Shown here in pieces: positions 8,800-17,966 of a DNA stretch of 64,000 nucleotides (the first letter of the stretch is position 1; each line of letters begins with the position of its first letter). Location of the stretch: contig CAWAVV010000007.1 of the NCBI GenBank assembly GCA_963785565.1, forward strand, positions 76,168 to 140,167, read 5' to 3'. The notes beneath the pieces are model-generated. The model worked only from the letters and a program-made list of their open reading frames with translations, made no database searches and had not been told where the DNA came from. The stretch comes from AP-15 sp963785565 (GTDB lineage: Bacteria; Pseudomonadota; Alphaproteobacteria; ATCC43930; CGMCC-115725). Both the position numbers and the translations under genes were made by a program.

Positions 8800-9966
8800 A
8801 TGGAGAAGAGATTTGGCGTGGTGTCCGCGGACGGACATTGCCGGCTAATGCACCTTCCCTTCGACTTATGGACAAAGCGTCTGCCGAGAAAATTCCAAGA
8901 TGATGCGCCGAGAGTCGTGCAGGGGACGGACGGCGCCCGACAGTGGATCGTCGAGGGGCGCCCTTTCAGCGGCGTCGGTTGGGCGGGCGTGGGCCGGGGC
9001 CCCGTCAATTGCTATACGCGGGCGGGTTTGCCCGAGGAGGCCGAGCCCGGCGTCTTCCGCGCGGCAAACGCCAAGTATCGCTGCGAAGATATGGACCGCG
9101 ACGGGGTGGATGCCGAACTCGTCAACGGCCCCTACGAGCAGATCTGGCAAATCAAAAATCCGGAGCTGCGCGCTGCGTGCTATCGGGCGGTCAACGATTG
9201 GGCGCGGGAACTGTACGAGGAATCGAACGGCCGGTTCATCTTGCTTCTGCCGCTGCCTTGCCAGACGCCCACGGAGGCGGTCGCGGAGCTGATGCGGGTG
9301 GCCGAATTCCGTCTTCCGACAGGGGTTATCTTTGACTGGGCGAACGCTCCTGAACCGGTCATCCATCAGATGTGGGAGCCGGTATGGGCGGCTGCGGCAG
9401 AGACCCGCCTGCCGGTCAACCTGCACGCCAACCCCGCCGGCGGGTCGCGTCAGATCGGGGTCGGGGTTGCAGGCCTCGAACCGCGCAATCAATCCTTGAT
9501 GAGGGTCGCCAACTTCCCGATGGGGCTGATGGCGGAACTGATGAGCGCGGTCGTGTTCTCGGGTATCTGCGATCGGCATCCCGCGTTGCGCTTTGTCCTC
9601 GAAGAGGCCGGCGTCGGGTGGGTCCCGTTCCTGTTCTGGCGCTTCGACCGCGAATACGATTTTGGCGGGCCCGCCACGCGCGTCTTCAAGCCGGACTTCC
9701 CGCTTTCCGACAAGCCCACCGAATTCGTCAAGCGTCAGGTCTTCTTTACCTTCGAGGTCGAGGAAGAAGGCGGTTTTCGGCGCGCGCCCGAGGTCGGTCT
9801 GGGTAATTTCCTGTGGGCGAGCGACTTCCCCGGCATGGACAGTCCGTGGCCCCACTCCCGGGCGATGGGGCATGCTCCGGCGGAGGCGGCCTTAGGCAAA
9901 GAGGCGCTCAACCAACTGGTCTTCGAAAACGCTGTGAACCTGTACAAGATTCCGGTCACACAGTAA
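8800..9966 (+). CDS. Amidohydrolase family protein (amidohydrolase-2 type)
   Basis: 388-residue TIM-barrel metal-dependent hydrolase or decarboxylase, ATG 8800 with AAAGGGGAAA upstream. It begins FGVVSADGHCRL, where the usual D-x-H metal site appears as DGHC, and has NLHANPAGG in the middle (a metal-ligand His position), RFVLEEAGVGWVPFLFWR and the C-terminal WASDFPGMDSPWPHS with the conserved Asp. This layout belongs to the family of aminocarboxymuconate-semialdehyde decarboxylase, gamma-resorcylate decarboxylase and related enzymes, so decarboxylation or C-C/C-N hydrolysis of an aromatic-derived acid is plausible. Same strand as the LLM run that follows after 88 bases. Confidence 0.82.
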   Translation: MEKRFGVVSADGHCRLMHLPFDLWTKRLPRKFQDDAPRVVQGTDGARQWIVEGRPFSGVGWAGVGRGPVNCYTRAGLPEEAEPGVFRAANAKYRCEDMDRDGVDAELVNGPYEQIWQIKNPELRAACYRAVNDWARELYEESNGRFILLLPLPCQTPTEAVAELMRVAEFRLPTGVIFDWANAPEPVIHQMWEPVWAAAAETRLPVNLHANPAGGSRQIGVGVAGLEPRNQSLMRVANFPMGLMAELMSAVVFSGICDRHPALRFVLEEAGVGWVPFLFWRFDREYDFGGPATRVFKPDFPLSDKPTEFVKRQVFFTFEVEEEGGFRRAPEVGLGNFLWASDFPGMDSPWPHSRAMGHAPAEAALGKEALNQLVFENAVNLYKIPVTQ

Positions 9967-10054
9967 CGGTGAGCGCCTATCTCGCGCGTCGTTTTAATCA
10001 GGTCGACCCGCGGGCGTCAGAAGCGGCGAGGCAGTCCAGCTTGGGTCCACAGCC

Positions 10055-11128
10055 ATGAAAGTCTCGTATTTCGAAACCGCGCGCTACCGGGCGCCGGGGA
10101 AACTGCCGCCCGAATGGCCGGTGCCGCCTGCCGCCTACGACCTCGACGCCGGCGCCGACGCGTATCGCGGCATGGTCGAGCGGGCGCAGCATGTCGAGCG
10201 CTTGGGCTTCGACTGGGTCAGCGTTTCAGAGCACCACTATTCCCCGCGGCGCCTGACCCCCGCTCCGATTGTCGCTGCCTCGCACCTGGCGGCGCATGCG
10301 CCGAGAATAAAGATCGCCGTTCTCGGCCCGATCGTCTCGCAGGGCAATCCGGTGCGGATCGCAGAGGAACTGGCGCTGCTGGACAATCTGATGCCGGGTC
10401 GTCTGGTGTGCGGCCTGTTGCGTGGGACGACCGGGGAATATCTGAGTTACGGCCTCAACCCCGAGGAGGCGCGCGAACGCACCACCGAAGGCATGGAGCT
10501 GATCCTCAAGGCGTGGACCGAGCCGCAGCCATTCGGCTGGCAAGGGCGTCATTTCCAGTTCCGCACCGTCGCGGTTTGGCCGCGCCCATTGCAGCAACCC
10601 TATCCGCCGACCTACGCGCTCGGCACCAGCCGCGAATCCTGCGAGTTTGCGGCGCGCCACCGGCTCGGCCTAGGTCTGTCCTACGCGCCGTTCGAGGTCT
10701 GCGCCAAGGCGACGCGCTACTATCGCGAAGCCTGCGCGCGTCACGATTGGCAGCCGGAGCCGGACCAGATCATCTACCGGGCCAATATTCTGCTCGCCGA
10801 GAGCGACGCCGAGGCCGAGGCGGCGCTGAAGAACCCTCTGGCCCACTCGCCATTGCCGATGCCCGCGCGGGTGCGCGACGCGCTGGTCAAACTCGATTCC
10901 CGCAATGTCGCCGGCGAAACCAGGACGCCGAATGTCGGCGGCACGTTGCCGACAAACTTCTTCGGCGGCCCGGATACGGTCATCGACCAGGTCAAGCGCT
11001 GCCATGATCACGCGGGGATCGGCGTGCTCGACCTGTTCTTCCAGACCCGCGATGCCGAGCCGGAAACCCTGTTGAGCACGCTGACGCTGTTCGGCGAGAA
11101 GGTCCTGCCGCATATTCGCGACGTGTAA
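10055..11128 (+). CDS. LLM-class flavin-dependent oxidoreductase, paralogue 1
   Basis: 357-residue luciferase-like (alpha/beta barrel) protein starting MKVSYFETARYRAP at ATG 10055. Family landmarks: WVSVSEHHYSP, AVLGPIV, RLVCGLLRGT, and the second-half segment TYALGTSRESCEFAA. LLM enzymes use reduced FMN or F420 to oxidise or reduce diverse substrates; the cofactor is not evident. It is a tandem paralogue of the next gene: DNA is nearly identical over the segment that encodes GMELILKAWTEPQPFGWQG in both. It is the first of a six-gene same-strand run ending at 15940. Confidence 0.87.
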   Translation: MKVSYFETARYRAPGKLPPEWPVPPAAYDLDAGADAYRGMVERAQHVERLGFDWVSVSEHHYSPRRLTPAPIVAASHLAAHAPRIKIAVLGPIVSQGNPVRIAEELALLDNLMPGRLVCGLLRGTTGEYLSYGLNPEEARERTTEGMELILKAWTEPQPFGWQGRHFQFRTVAVWPRPLQQPYPPTYALGTSRESCEFAARHRLGLGLSYAPFEVCAKATRYYREACARHDWQPEPDQIIYRANILLAESDAEAEAALKNPLAHSPLPMPARVRDALVKLDSRNVAGETRTPNVGGTLPTNFFGGPDTVIDQVKRCHDHAGIGVLDLFFQTRDAEPETLLSTLTLFGEKVLPHIRDV

Positions 11129-11234
11129 CATCATCCTATATTCCCGGCCGCTTGCGGCAGAGTCGGGGACCGAGTTCTGATAGAAGCTTACCGAGGCAGC
11201 CGCTCCGCTGCCCTTGCGTATCGGAGGTCGAGCC

Positions 11235-12317
11235 ATGAAGGTTTCGTATTTCGAGACCGGGCGCTACACGGCGCCACAACCCGTGCCGTCGCAATGGCCG
11301 GTGCCGGCCGGGGCCTATGATCAGGAAGCCGGCGCGAAGGCGTTTCACGACATGATCGAGCGGGTCGAATTTGTCGAGGATCTCGGCTTCGACTGGGTCA
11401 GCGTGTCGGAGCACCACTACTCGCCGCGGATCCTGACCCCGGCCCCGGCGGTCTCGGGAGCGTACATCGCCGCCCGCCTGAAGAAGATAAAGGTGGCCGT
11501 GCTCGGCCCGATCGTGCCCCAAAGCAACCCGGTGCGCGTCGCCGAGGAACTGGCGACGCTCGACAATGTCGCCGAGGGCCGCCTCGTGGTTGGGCTGTTG
11601 CGCGGGACGCCGAACGAATACCTGACCTTTGATCTCAATCCCGCCGAGGCGCGCGAGCGCACCGACGAGGGCATGGAGCTGATCCTCAAGGCGTGGACCG
11701 AGCCGCAGCCGTTTGGCTGGCAAGGCCGCCACTACCAGTTCCGCAGCGTCTCGGTATGGCCGCGTCCCTGGCAGCAGCCATATCCGCCGACCTATGCGCT
11801 CGGCACCAGCCGCGAGGCCTGCGCGTTCGCCGCGCGCCTCCATGTCGGGCTCGGCGTCTCGTTCGCCCCGTTCGAGGTCATGCGCAAATCGACCCAATAT
11901 TATCGCGAGCAGTGCACGCGCTACGGCTGGCAGCCGACCGTGGAGCAGGTGCTCTATCGCGCCAACATCATCATCGCCGATACCGACGACGAGGCCGACG
12001 AATTGCTGCAGAAGCAGCGCAGCGGCGGCGCGGCGGCGTTCCCGATGCGGCCGGGCGTGCGCGAAGCGCTGTTCAAGGCGGATATGCGCAATATTGCCGG
12101 CGAGCCGCGGGCGCCCAATGTCGGCGGCGTCTTGCCGACGACTTTCATCGGCGGTCCGGATACGGTCGTCGAGCAAGTCAAACGCTGTCGCGAAGAAATG
12201 GGAGCCGGCGTGCTGGACCTCGCCTTCCAGAACCCCGGCGCCACCGATCTCGGCGATTTGATGCACTCGCTCGAACTGTTCGGCAAAAAGGTTTTGCCGC
12301 GCATCCGCGAGATTTGA
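11235..12317 (+). CDS. LLM-class flavin-dependent oxidoreductase, paralogue 2
   Basis: 360 residues from ATG 11235, with GGAGG eight bases upstream; the in-frame codons from 11214 are not needed. The protein begins MKVSYFETGRYTAPQPVP and keeps the same landmarks as paralogue 1 (WVSVSEHHYSPR, AVLGPIVPQSNPVRVAEEL, GLLRGTPNEY, TYALGTSREACAFAA). The two proteins look about two-thirds identical throughout and must come from tandem duplication. They could form a heterodimer, as luciferase subunits do, or be isoenzymes. A 6-bp stem hairpin (GGCAGC/GCTGCC, 11195-11212) lies in the short leader between the two genes. Confidence 0.87.
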   Translation: MKVSYFETGRYTAPQPVPSQWPVPAGAYDQEAGAKAFHDMIERVEFVEDLGFDWVSVSEHHYSPRILTPAPAVSGAYIAARLKKIKVAVLGPIVPQSNPVRVAEELATLDNVAEGRLVVGLLRGTPNEYLTFDLNPAEARERTDEGMELILKAWTEPQPFGWQGRHYQFRSVSVWPRPWQQPYPPTYALGTSREACAFAARLHVGLGVSFAPFEVMRKSTQYYREQCTRYGWQPTVEQVLYRANIIIADTDDEADELLQKQRSGGAAAFPMRPGVREALFKADMRNIAGEPRAPNVGGVLPTTFIGGPDTVVEQVKRCREEMGAGVLDLAFQNPGATDLGDLMHSLELFGKKVLPRIREI

Positions 12318-12342
12318 GATTCAGGCCGGGAGGAGCAAGACC

Positions 12343-13197
12343 ATGGAAATCGGCGCGGCGATCTTCTTTACCGACTATTCGATGGCGCCGACGGAATTGG
12401 CGGTGGCGCTCGAGCAGCGCGGCTTCGACTCGCTGTGGGTGGCCGAGCATTCGCACATTCCGGTCACCCGGCGCTTCGGCCTGCCGGGCAACATGGAGCT
12501 GTCCAAGCAGTACTACGATGTGATGGATCCGTTCGTCACGTTGAGCGCCGCGGCCGCGGTCACGACACGCCTCAAGCTCGGCACCGGTGTGTGTCTGGTG
12601 ATCCAGCGCGACACGATCCAGACGGCAAAATCCGTCGCCTCGCTGGACCAGGTGTCGAAGGGCCGCTTCCTGTTCGGCATCGGCTGCGGCTGGAACGCCG
12701 AGGAGATGGAAGACCACGGCACTGTTTACGAAACCCGGACCTTGAAGATGCGCGAGCAGATCGAGGCGATGAAAGAGATCTGGAGCAACGACAAGCCGGA
12801 ATATCACGGCAAGATCGTCGATTTCCCGGCGATGCAGACCTGGCCCAAGCCGGTGCAGAAGCCGCATCCGCCGATCATCGTCGGCGGCGCCTTCCGGCTC
12901 GCCGCGCGGCGAGCGCTTCGCTACGGCGACGGGTTGATCCCGTTCGCCGCTGCCGCCGGTTCGGACAGCCCTCAAGAATTTATGCCGCGTTTGCGCGAGA
13001 TGGCCAAAGAGGTGGGTCGTGATCCGCAATCGCTGTCGGTGACGTTGGGCGGCGCGCCGGAGGACCCGGACCTGCTCAAGCGCAACCGCGATCTCGGCAT
13101 CGCCCGCATGACCGTGCGCCTGCCGCCGGCCAAGGCCGAGGAGATCCTGCCGTTGCTGGACCGCTGGGCGAGATTGATCCCGCTGGTCAGGACCTGA
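12343..13197 (+). CDS. LLM-class oxidoreductase, F420-dependent-like subgroup
   Basis: 284-residue LLM protein from ATG 12343, GGGAGGAGC just upstream. It belongs to a shorter subgroup resembling the F420-dependent family: MEIGAAIFFTDYSMAPTELA, SLWVAEHSHIPVTR, KLGTGVCLVIQRDTIQTAKS, RFLFGIGCGWNAEEMEDHG, PHPPIIVGGAFRLAARRALR. The GxGxGWNxEE motif is typical of the phosphate-binding loop. It is 25 bases after the previous LLM gene and 22 before the hydrolase, so co-transcription is very likely. Whether the cofactor is F420 or FMN cannot be judged here, as no F420 biosynthesis gene is in the window. Confidence 0.86.
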   Translation: MEIGAAIFFTDYSMAPTELAVALEQRGFDSLWVAEHSHIPVTRRFGLPGNMELSKQYYDVMDPFVTLSAAAAVTTRLKLGTGVCLVIQRDTIQTAKSVASLDQVSKGRFLFGIGCGWNAEEMEDHGTVYETRTLKMREQIEAMKEIWSNDKPEYHGKIVDFPAMQTWPKPVQKPHPPIIVGGAFRLAARRALRYGDGLIPFAAAAGSDSPQEFMPRLREMAKEVGRDPQSLSVTLGGAPEDPDLLKRNRDLGIARMTVRLPPAKAEEILPLLDRWARLIPLVRT

Positions 13198-13219
13198 TGG
13201 GTTAGGAGGAAGAACGATC

Positions 13220-14038
13220 GTGGCAGACCAATCGACGCCGGCAACACCCGGCGCGGCGTTTCGCGAGCACCATGTCGAGGCGGACGGGTTCCGCATTCGC
13301 TATCTGGAAGCCGGACAGGGCCCCGTGCTGGTTCATCTGCACGGCGCCGGCGGGCTGCGTCTATCGCCGGGGCACGACCTCCTAAGCCGCCAGTTCCGCG
13401 TCATCGCGTTCGAGATGCCGGGCTTCGGCAACTCGGCCGAGAACACAAGGTCGCGCGATATGCCTGCGCTGGCGGCGACGATGGCCGACGCGGTCGCCAA
13501 TCTGGGCATCGACCGGTTCAACCTGATGGGCACCTCGTTCGGCGGCAAGACGGCGCTGTGGCTCGCGGCGCAGCATCCGGAGCGCGTTCTGGCATTGGTG
13601 CTCGAAGCTCCGGCGGCGATCCGCCCCAAGGGCGCGCAGGCGCCTTCGGGCTCGCCTGAGGAGATGGCGCGCCGGCTCTTTGCCCACCCCGAGCGGGTCG
13701 CCCCAATGCCGCCGCAAGACCCGGAAGTGCGGGCCAAGGTGGCGCGCCTGACGCATCGGCTGCGCGGCCCCGACCGCGACGCGGACCTCGAGCGCCGCCT
13801 GCGCGAGCTGGCGACCCCGACGCTCGTATTGTTCGGCACGCTCGACGCGGTTATTCCGCCGGAGATGGGGCATTTCTACAAAGAGCTGATGCCCAACAGT
13901 CATTTGGTCTTTGTTTACGACGCCGGCCACGCGATCAGCACCGACCGCCCGGAAGCGTTCACCGAAGTCGCGGTCGACTTCATCGAGCGCCACGAAGCCT
14001 TCGTCATCAGCCGCACCCCGACGGTCATCAACCCCTAG
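13220..14038 (+). CDS. Alpha/beta-fold hydrolase
   Basis: 272 residues from GTG 13220, preceded by GGAGGAAGA. Oxyanion-hole motif LHGAGG appears near residue 40, the nucleophile elbow is GTSFGG with Ser106, the acidic residue is probably in TLDAVIPPE, and the catalytic His is in DAGHAISTDRPEAF. The layout matches C-C bond hydrolases and esterases that work downstream of ring-opening or Baeyer-Villiger steps. Placed between LLM oxidoreductases, it may hydrolyse an ester or a beta-diketone product of those enzymes; that link is inferred from position only. Confidence 0.86.
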   Translation: MADQSTPATPGAAFREHHVEADGFRIRYLEAGQGPVLVHLHGAGGLRLSPGHDLLSRQFRVIAFEMPGFGNSAENTRSRDMPALAATMADAVANLGIDRFNLMGTSFGGKTALWLAAQHPERVLALVLEAPAAIRPKGAQAPSGSPEEMARRLFAHPERVAPMPPQDPEVRAKVARLTHRLRGPDRDADLERRLRELATPTLVLFGTLDAVIPPEMGHFYKELMPNSHLVFVYDAGHAISTDRPEAFTEVAVDFIERHEAFVISRTPTVINP

Positions 14039-14046
14039 TCACGTGA

Positions 14047-14760
14047 ATGGGAGCGGCGCTCGAACCGCGGATTCTGATCCTTTGCCCCCTGGCCGCGGAG
14101 TGGTCGCTGCTGGTGGGCAGGTTCGAGTCGTCTCATCATCATGTCGAACGTATTCGCGATCTTAAGACCGATGCCGCCTATATCCGCCGCTGGCATGCCC
14201 TGGTGGCACCCGGCGGCCATGGCAAGACGCAATTCGCGGTTCAGGCCCAATATCTGATCAGCCTGTTTCCCTCGGTCGAACTCGTAATCTGCGCCGGTGC
14301 CGCCGGCAGTCTCGCGCCGGAGCTGGCGGTCGGCGACGTCGTGGTCGGAACGGAGACGGTCGAGCACGATTATCGCCTTCTGTTCGCGACACGGCCGCTT
14401 CCGCGCTTTGCCGGTCACGGACCGTCGAACGCAGGACTGCGGTGTGCGGCGCGTGCTGTCAGCGGCTTCCGCGTCATCTTCGACGTGATCGCGAGCGGTG
14501 ACGAGGATGTCGTCACCTCGGCGCGCGCCCGCGCGATCCGCGATCAGACGGGCGCCGCTTGCGTCGCCTGGGAAGGTAGTGGCGCGGCCCGCGCGGCCCG
14601 CTTCAATAGTATCGGATCGCTCGAAATCCGTGCGGTGACCGACGCAGCCGACAAGGAAGCGCCGCAAAAATTCGATCGGAACCTGCCGATCGCCATGGCG
14701 AATCTCGCGAGCCTGATGCAATTGTGGTTGAGTGAGCCATCGCGTCCAGCAGAGGAGTAG
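14047..14760 (+). CDS. MTA/SAH nucleosidase-like phosphorylase-superfamily protein
   Basis: 237-residue purine phosphorylase/nucleosidase fold starting at ATG 14047, eight bases after the hydrolase stop. Catalytic residues match E. coli MTA/SAH nucleosidase almost number for number: Glu18 (CPLAAEW; Glu12 in MTAN), Glu176 (AWEGSGAA; Glu174) and Asp199 (VTDAAD; Asp197). The glycine-rich loop ICAGAAGSLAPELAVGDVVV is also clear. The superfamily cleaves N-ribosidic bonds. Its setting inside an LLM/hydrolase run is unusual; futalosine-type or other nucleoside substrates are possible. The next gene starts four bases after this stop. Confidence 0.82.
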   Translation: MGAALEPRILILCPLAAEWSLLVGRFESSHHHVERIRDLKTDAAYIRRWHALVAPGGHGKTQFAVQAQYLISLFPSVELVICAGAAGSLAPELAVGDVVVGTETVEHDYRLLFATRPLPRFAGHGPSNAGLRCAARAVSGFRVIFDVIASGDEDVVTSARARAIRDQTGAACVAWEGSGAARAARFNSIGSLEIRAVTDAADKEAPQKFDRNLPIAMANLASLMQLWLSEPSRPAEE

Positions 14761-14764
14761 CACG

Positions 14765-15940
14765 ATGAGCATGTCCCGCACATTGCGCGCCGGGGTATTC
14801 CTGCCGCCGTTTCATCCCAACGACGAGGATCCGCTGCTCTGCATGGAGCGCGACTTCCAGCTGATGCAGTGGCTGGACACGCACAATTACGCCGAGGCAT
14901 GGATCGGCGAGCACCATTCCGGCGGTTACGAAATCTACGGCCAGCCCGAATTGTTTATCGCCACCGCCGCCGAGCGCACCCGGCACATCCGTCTTGGCAC
15001 CGGGGTGATCTCGCTGCCTTACCACCATCCGTTCATGGTCGCCGACCGCATCGTGCAGCTCGACTATCAGACCCGTGGGCGGGCGATGTTCGGCTTTGGC
15101 CCGGGCCTGTTGCCCTCGGATGCGATGATGCTCGGCATCGACCCCGAGACCCAGCGCGACCGTATGGCCGACGCAATCGACATCATCACCCGCCTGCTCG
15201 ATGGCGAGACCATCACCCGGCAGAGCGAATGGTATACGATGATCGAGGCGCGGCTGCAGCTGCGCCCGTATTCCAAACCGCGGCCGCATCTGGCGATCGC
15301 CAGCGCGGTCACGCCATATGGCGGCAAGCTCGCCGGGCGTTACGATCTCGGCATGCTGTGCGTGATGGCAGGCAGCCCAAACGGCTACGACACGCTCGAC
15401 TACAACTGGGAACTCGCCAATGCCGAAGCGGCGGCGCAAGGCCGGACCATGGATCGTGCCAATTACCGCGTGATGGCCCCGTTCCACATTGCCGAGACCC
15501 GCGAGAAGGCGATCGAGAATGTGCGCGCCGGCTTCGAGAAGTGGCAGCTCTACTCGTATTCGGTAAACCCCGAGGGCGGCGCTGCGATCGGCATGCCAAG
15601 CATCGAGGAGATCAACGCGGGCGGGCGCGGCGCCATCGGCACTCCCGACGACGCGCTGCGGGTGCTGGAGAACTACTGGGCCAAGACGGGCGGCTTCGGC
15701 TGCATCCTGATGCTTGCCCACGACTGGGCCGATTGGGAGGCGACCAAGCGCTCATACGAATTGTTCGCGCGTTACGTGCTGCCGCGCTTCGAGGAGCGCA
15801 GTGCCTGGCGCTCGCAATCGATGGACTGGATGCGCACCAATCGCGAAACCTTCAGCGCCAAACGCAAGGCCGCCGCCGCCAGCGCTGTCGAGCGTCACTT
15901 CGCCGCCGAGCAGGCGAAGAGCCGGGAAGCCGCGAAGTAG
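14765..15940 (+). CDS. LLM-class flavin-dependent oxidoreductase (long, LuxA-like)
   Basis: 391 residues from ATG 14765 with GAGGAG six bases before. Motifs: RAGVFLPPFHPNDEDP, EAWIGEHHSGGYEI, RLGTGVISLPYHHPFMVADR, RAMFGFGPGLLPSDAMMLG, and a C-terminal helical extension rich in Ala, Arg and Glu after residue 360. The long form with an FPPFHP-like start resembles limonene/alkane-type FMN monooxygenases. It closes the same-strand run and converges on the ABC transporter operon with a 25-base gap and no obvious terminator. Confidence 0.86.
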   Translation: MSMSRTLRAGVFLPPFHPNDEDPLLCMERDFQLMQWLDTHNYAEAWIGEHHSGGYEIYGQPELFIATAAERTRHIRLGTGVISLPYHHPFMVADRIVQLDYQTRGRAMFGFGPGLLPSDAMMLGIDPETQRDRMADAIDIITRLLDGETITRQSEWYTMIEARLQLRPYSKPRPHLAIASAVTPYGGKLAGRYDLGMLCVMAGSPNGYDTLDYNWELANAEAAAQGRTMDRANYRVMAPFHIAETREKAIENVRAGFEKWQLYSYSVNPEGGAAIGMPSIEEINAGGRGAIGTPDDALRVLENYWAKTGGFGCILMLAHDWADWEATKRSYELFARYVLPRFEERSAWRSQSMDWMRTNRETFSAKRKAAAASAVERHFAAEQAKSREAAK

Positions 15941-15965
15941 AGTGAATGGAGGCTGTCCGGTGCGC

Positions 15966-17012
15966 TCAGGCCGATGACGCGGCGAGAGCCCGCGAGTTGC
16001 GCGCACGGTCCGGCGCCAGCACTTCCCCGAGATCCTCTTGGGGCAGGGCCGGCCATTCGCTAAGCAGGAAGCAGGCTGCGGCGCGGCGCGGATCGGTGCG
16101 ATAGAGCGGCGGCGCGGCTGTCAGGCACTGAGGCATCCCGACCGGGCAGCGATCGGCGAATTTACAACCATGCGCCGGCGCGCCGCTCTCAGATTTGCGT
16201 TCCTCTTTCCCCCAGTCGCGTATCGTGCTGACGCGCGGGATCGCGCCGATCAGCAATTGTGTGTACGGGTGCTGCGGCGCTTTCACCACCAGCTCCACAT
16301 CGCCGGCTTCGACAACCGAGGCGCGGTAGAGCACCAGGATCGTGTCGGCGACCTGATAGGCCGTAGCGAGGTCGTGGGTGATATAGAGGATAGAGATCCC
16401 CAGCTCCTCGTTCAGCTGGCGCAGGCTGCCGAGAATGGTGGCGCGCAGCGAGGCGTCCACCATCGATACCGGCTCGTCGGCAACGATCAGCCTCGGACGC
16501 AGCAACAGGGCGCGCGCCACCATGATGCGTTGCCGCTGCCCACCGGAAAGCTGGTGCGGATAGCGGCCGAGGATTTCCTCCGGACGCAGACCGACCGCGC
16601 GCAACGCTTCCTCGACCAGCTCTCGTCGCTCCGCCCGTGTCGGCGCCAGACGGAATTTGCGCACCGGCGTCGTCAGCACGTGGTCCACCCGGTAGAACGG
16701 GTTGTAGACCTCGTACGGGTCCTGGAAGATCGCCTGCACCTCGCGGCGAAATTGCCGCCGCTGCGCGGCTGACAGATCGGGCAATGGGCGCCCCTCGTAT
16801 CTGACCTCACCCTCGGAAGGTTCGATCAGACCCAGCAGCAGCCGCGCCAATGTGGTTTTGCCACTGCCGCTTTCGCCGACGACCGCCGTGATCCCCGGCA
16901 GCGCCGGGTCGATCGCGAACGAGAAATGTTCGAGCGCAACTTTGCGCTCCCGCCTGAGCATGCCGCCGGCGAAGTGTTTCGAGACGTTACGCAGTTCGAG
17001 CAGCGGCGTCAT
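15966..17012 (-). CDS. Oligopeptide/dipeptide ABC transporter ATP-binding protein (OppF-like)
   Basis: 348 residues from ATG 17012 (an in-frame TTG at 17024 is possible). Walker A GESGSGKTT, signature LSGGQRQRIMVARALL, Walker B LIVADEPVSMVD and the switch His in ITHDLATAY are all intact. The Opp/Dpp C-terminal extension with a Cys cluster (CKFADRCPVGMPQC) is present, a motif that in this family can hold an Fe-S cluster or zinc. Last gene of the importer operon. It energises the permease pair together with the 17043 ATPase. Ligand class (peptide, nickel, sugar-like acid) is not determined. Confidence 0.9.
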   Translation of the reverse strand: MTPLLELRNVSKHFAGGMLRRERKVALEHFSFAIDPALPGITAVVGESGSGKTTLARLLLGLIEPSEGEVRYEGRPLPDLSAAQRRQFRREVQAIFQDPYEVYNPFYRVDHVLTTPVRKFRLAPTRAERRELVEEALRAVGLRPEEILGRYPHQLSGGQRQRIMVARALLLRPRLIVADEPVSMVDASLRATILGSLRQLNEELGISILYITHDLATAYQVADTILVLYRASVVEAGDVELVVKAPQHPYTQLLIGAIPRVSTIRDWGKEERKSESGAPAHGCKFADRCPVGMPQCLTAAPPLYRTDPRRAAACFLLSEWPALPQEDLGEVLAPDRARNSRALAASSA

Positions 17013-17042
17013 GCGAAATGGCAAGCCACGCTGGCATCCTCG

Positions 17043-17966
17043 CTAATGGCTCGCACGGCCGGCCTCTCGGTGCGACAGCGCGCCTCCGCCATCGGGCAGC
17101 GGGGATGGAAGGCGCAGCCCTCGCGGGAGCTCGCGCAAGACCGGCGCCAGACCGGGAATGCCGCGCAATCCGCCTTTGCGCTCCAAGGACGGCAGGCTGT
17201 CGATCAGCATGCGCGTATAGGGATGCCGCGGCGCGGTGATGATGTCGTGGATCGGCGCCACTTCGACCAGCCGCCCCGCATACATGATCCCCAGGCGGTC
17301 CACGAACTGGGCCATCAGGCCGATATCGTGGCCGATCAGGATCACCGCGGCGCCGAGCGCGGCCTGCACCCGGCCGAGGGTTTCCATCACCTGCCGCTGA
17401 ACAACCACGTCGAGCGCGCTGGTCGGCTCATCGGCAATAATCACTTTCGGCTGCAAACAGATCGCGATGGCAATGCAGGCGCGCTGCTTCATGCCGCCGG
17501 ACAGCTCGTGCGGGTATCGGTCGGCAATTTCGGGCAACAGCCCCACCTGGGCCAGCAGCATCTGTATGCGGGTGTCGATGTCGCGCTTGGACAGGCGTTC
17601 GCCGTGGTCGGCCAATGCGTCGCGGATCTGCTCGCGGATGCGCGTCACCGGGTTGAGCGAGTTCATTGAGCCTTGCGGGACCATCGCGATGCCGGCCAGC
17701 CGCAGCCTGCGCATCTCGTCGTCGGTCAGGCGGGACAAGGCGGTGTCGTCGAGCGAGACAGCGCCCCCCTCGATCCGGCCCGGTGGCTTGATCATCCGCA
17801 GGATGGCGAGCGCCAACGTCGATTTGCCTGAGCCGGATTCGCCGGCCAGTCCAAAGCGCTCGCGCGGGAGCAGAGAAAAACTTACCTCGTCGACGGCGCG
17901 CACGGGCCCGAGCGGATGGTCATAGGCGACGCGGAGCCGCTCGACGCGCAAAATGCTGCCGCTCAT
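17043..17966 (-). CDS. Oligopeptide/dipeptide ABC transporter ATP-binding protein (OppD-like)
   Basis: 307 residues from ATG 17966, which overlaps the stop of the permease gene (ATGA). The much longer open frame that continues upstream is an artefact of the high GC. Motifs: Walker A GESGSGKST, LSGGMKQRACIAIAI, Walker B VIIADEPTSALDVV and switch His in IGHDIGLMAQF. Many copies of the family have a C-terminal Cys motif; here the tail (LREL...LPDGGGALSHREAG) lacks the cysteines, which is a small oddity compared with the partner ATPase. Partner of the 15966 gene. Confidence 0.9.
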   Translation of the reverse strand: MSGSILRVERLRVAYDHPLGPVRAVDEVSFSLLPRERFGLAGESGSGKSTLALAILRMIKPPGRIEGGAVSLDDTALSRLTDDEMRRLRLAGIAMVPQGSMNSLNPVTRIREQIRDALADHGERLSKRDIDTRIQMLLAQVGLLPEIADRYPHELSGGMKQRACIAIAICLQPKVIIADEPTSALDVVVQRQVMETLGRVQAALGAAVILIGHDIGLMAQFVDRLGIMYAGRLVEVAPIHDIITAPRHPYTRMLIDSLPSLERKGGLRGIPGLAPVLRELPRGLRLPSPLPDGGGALSHREAGRASH

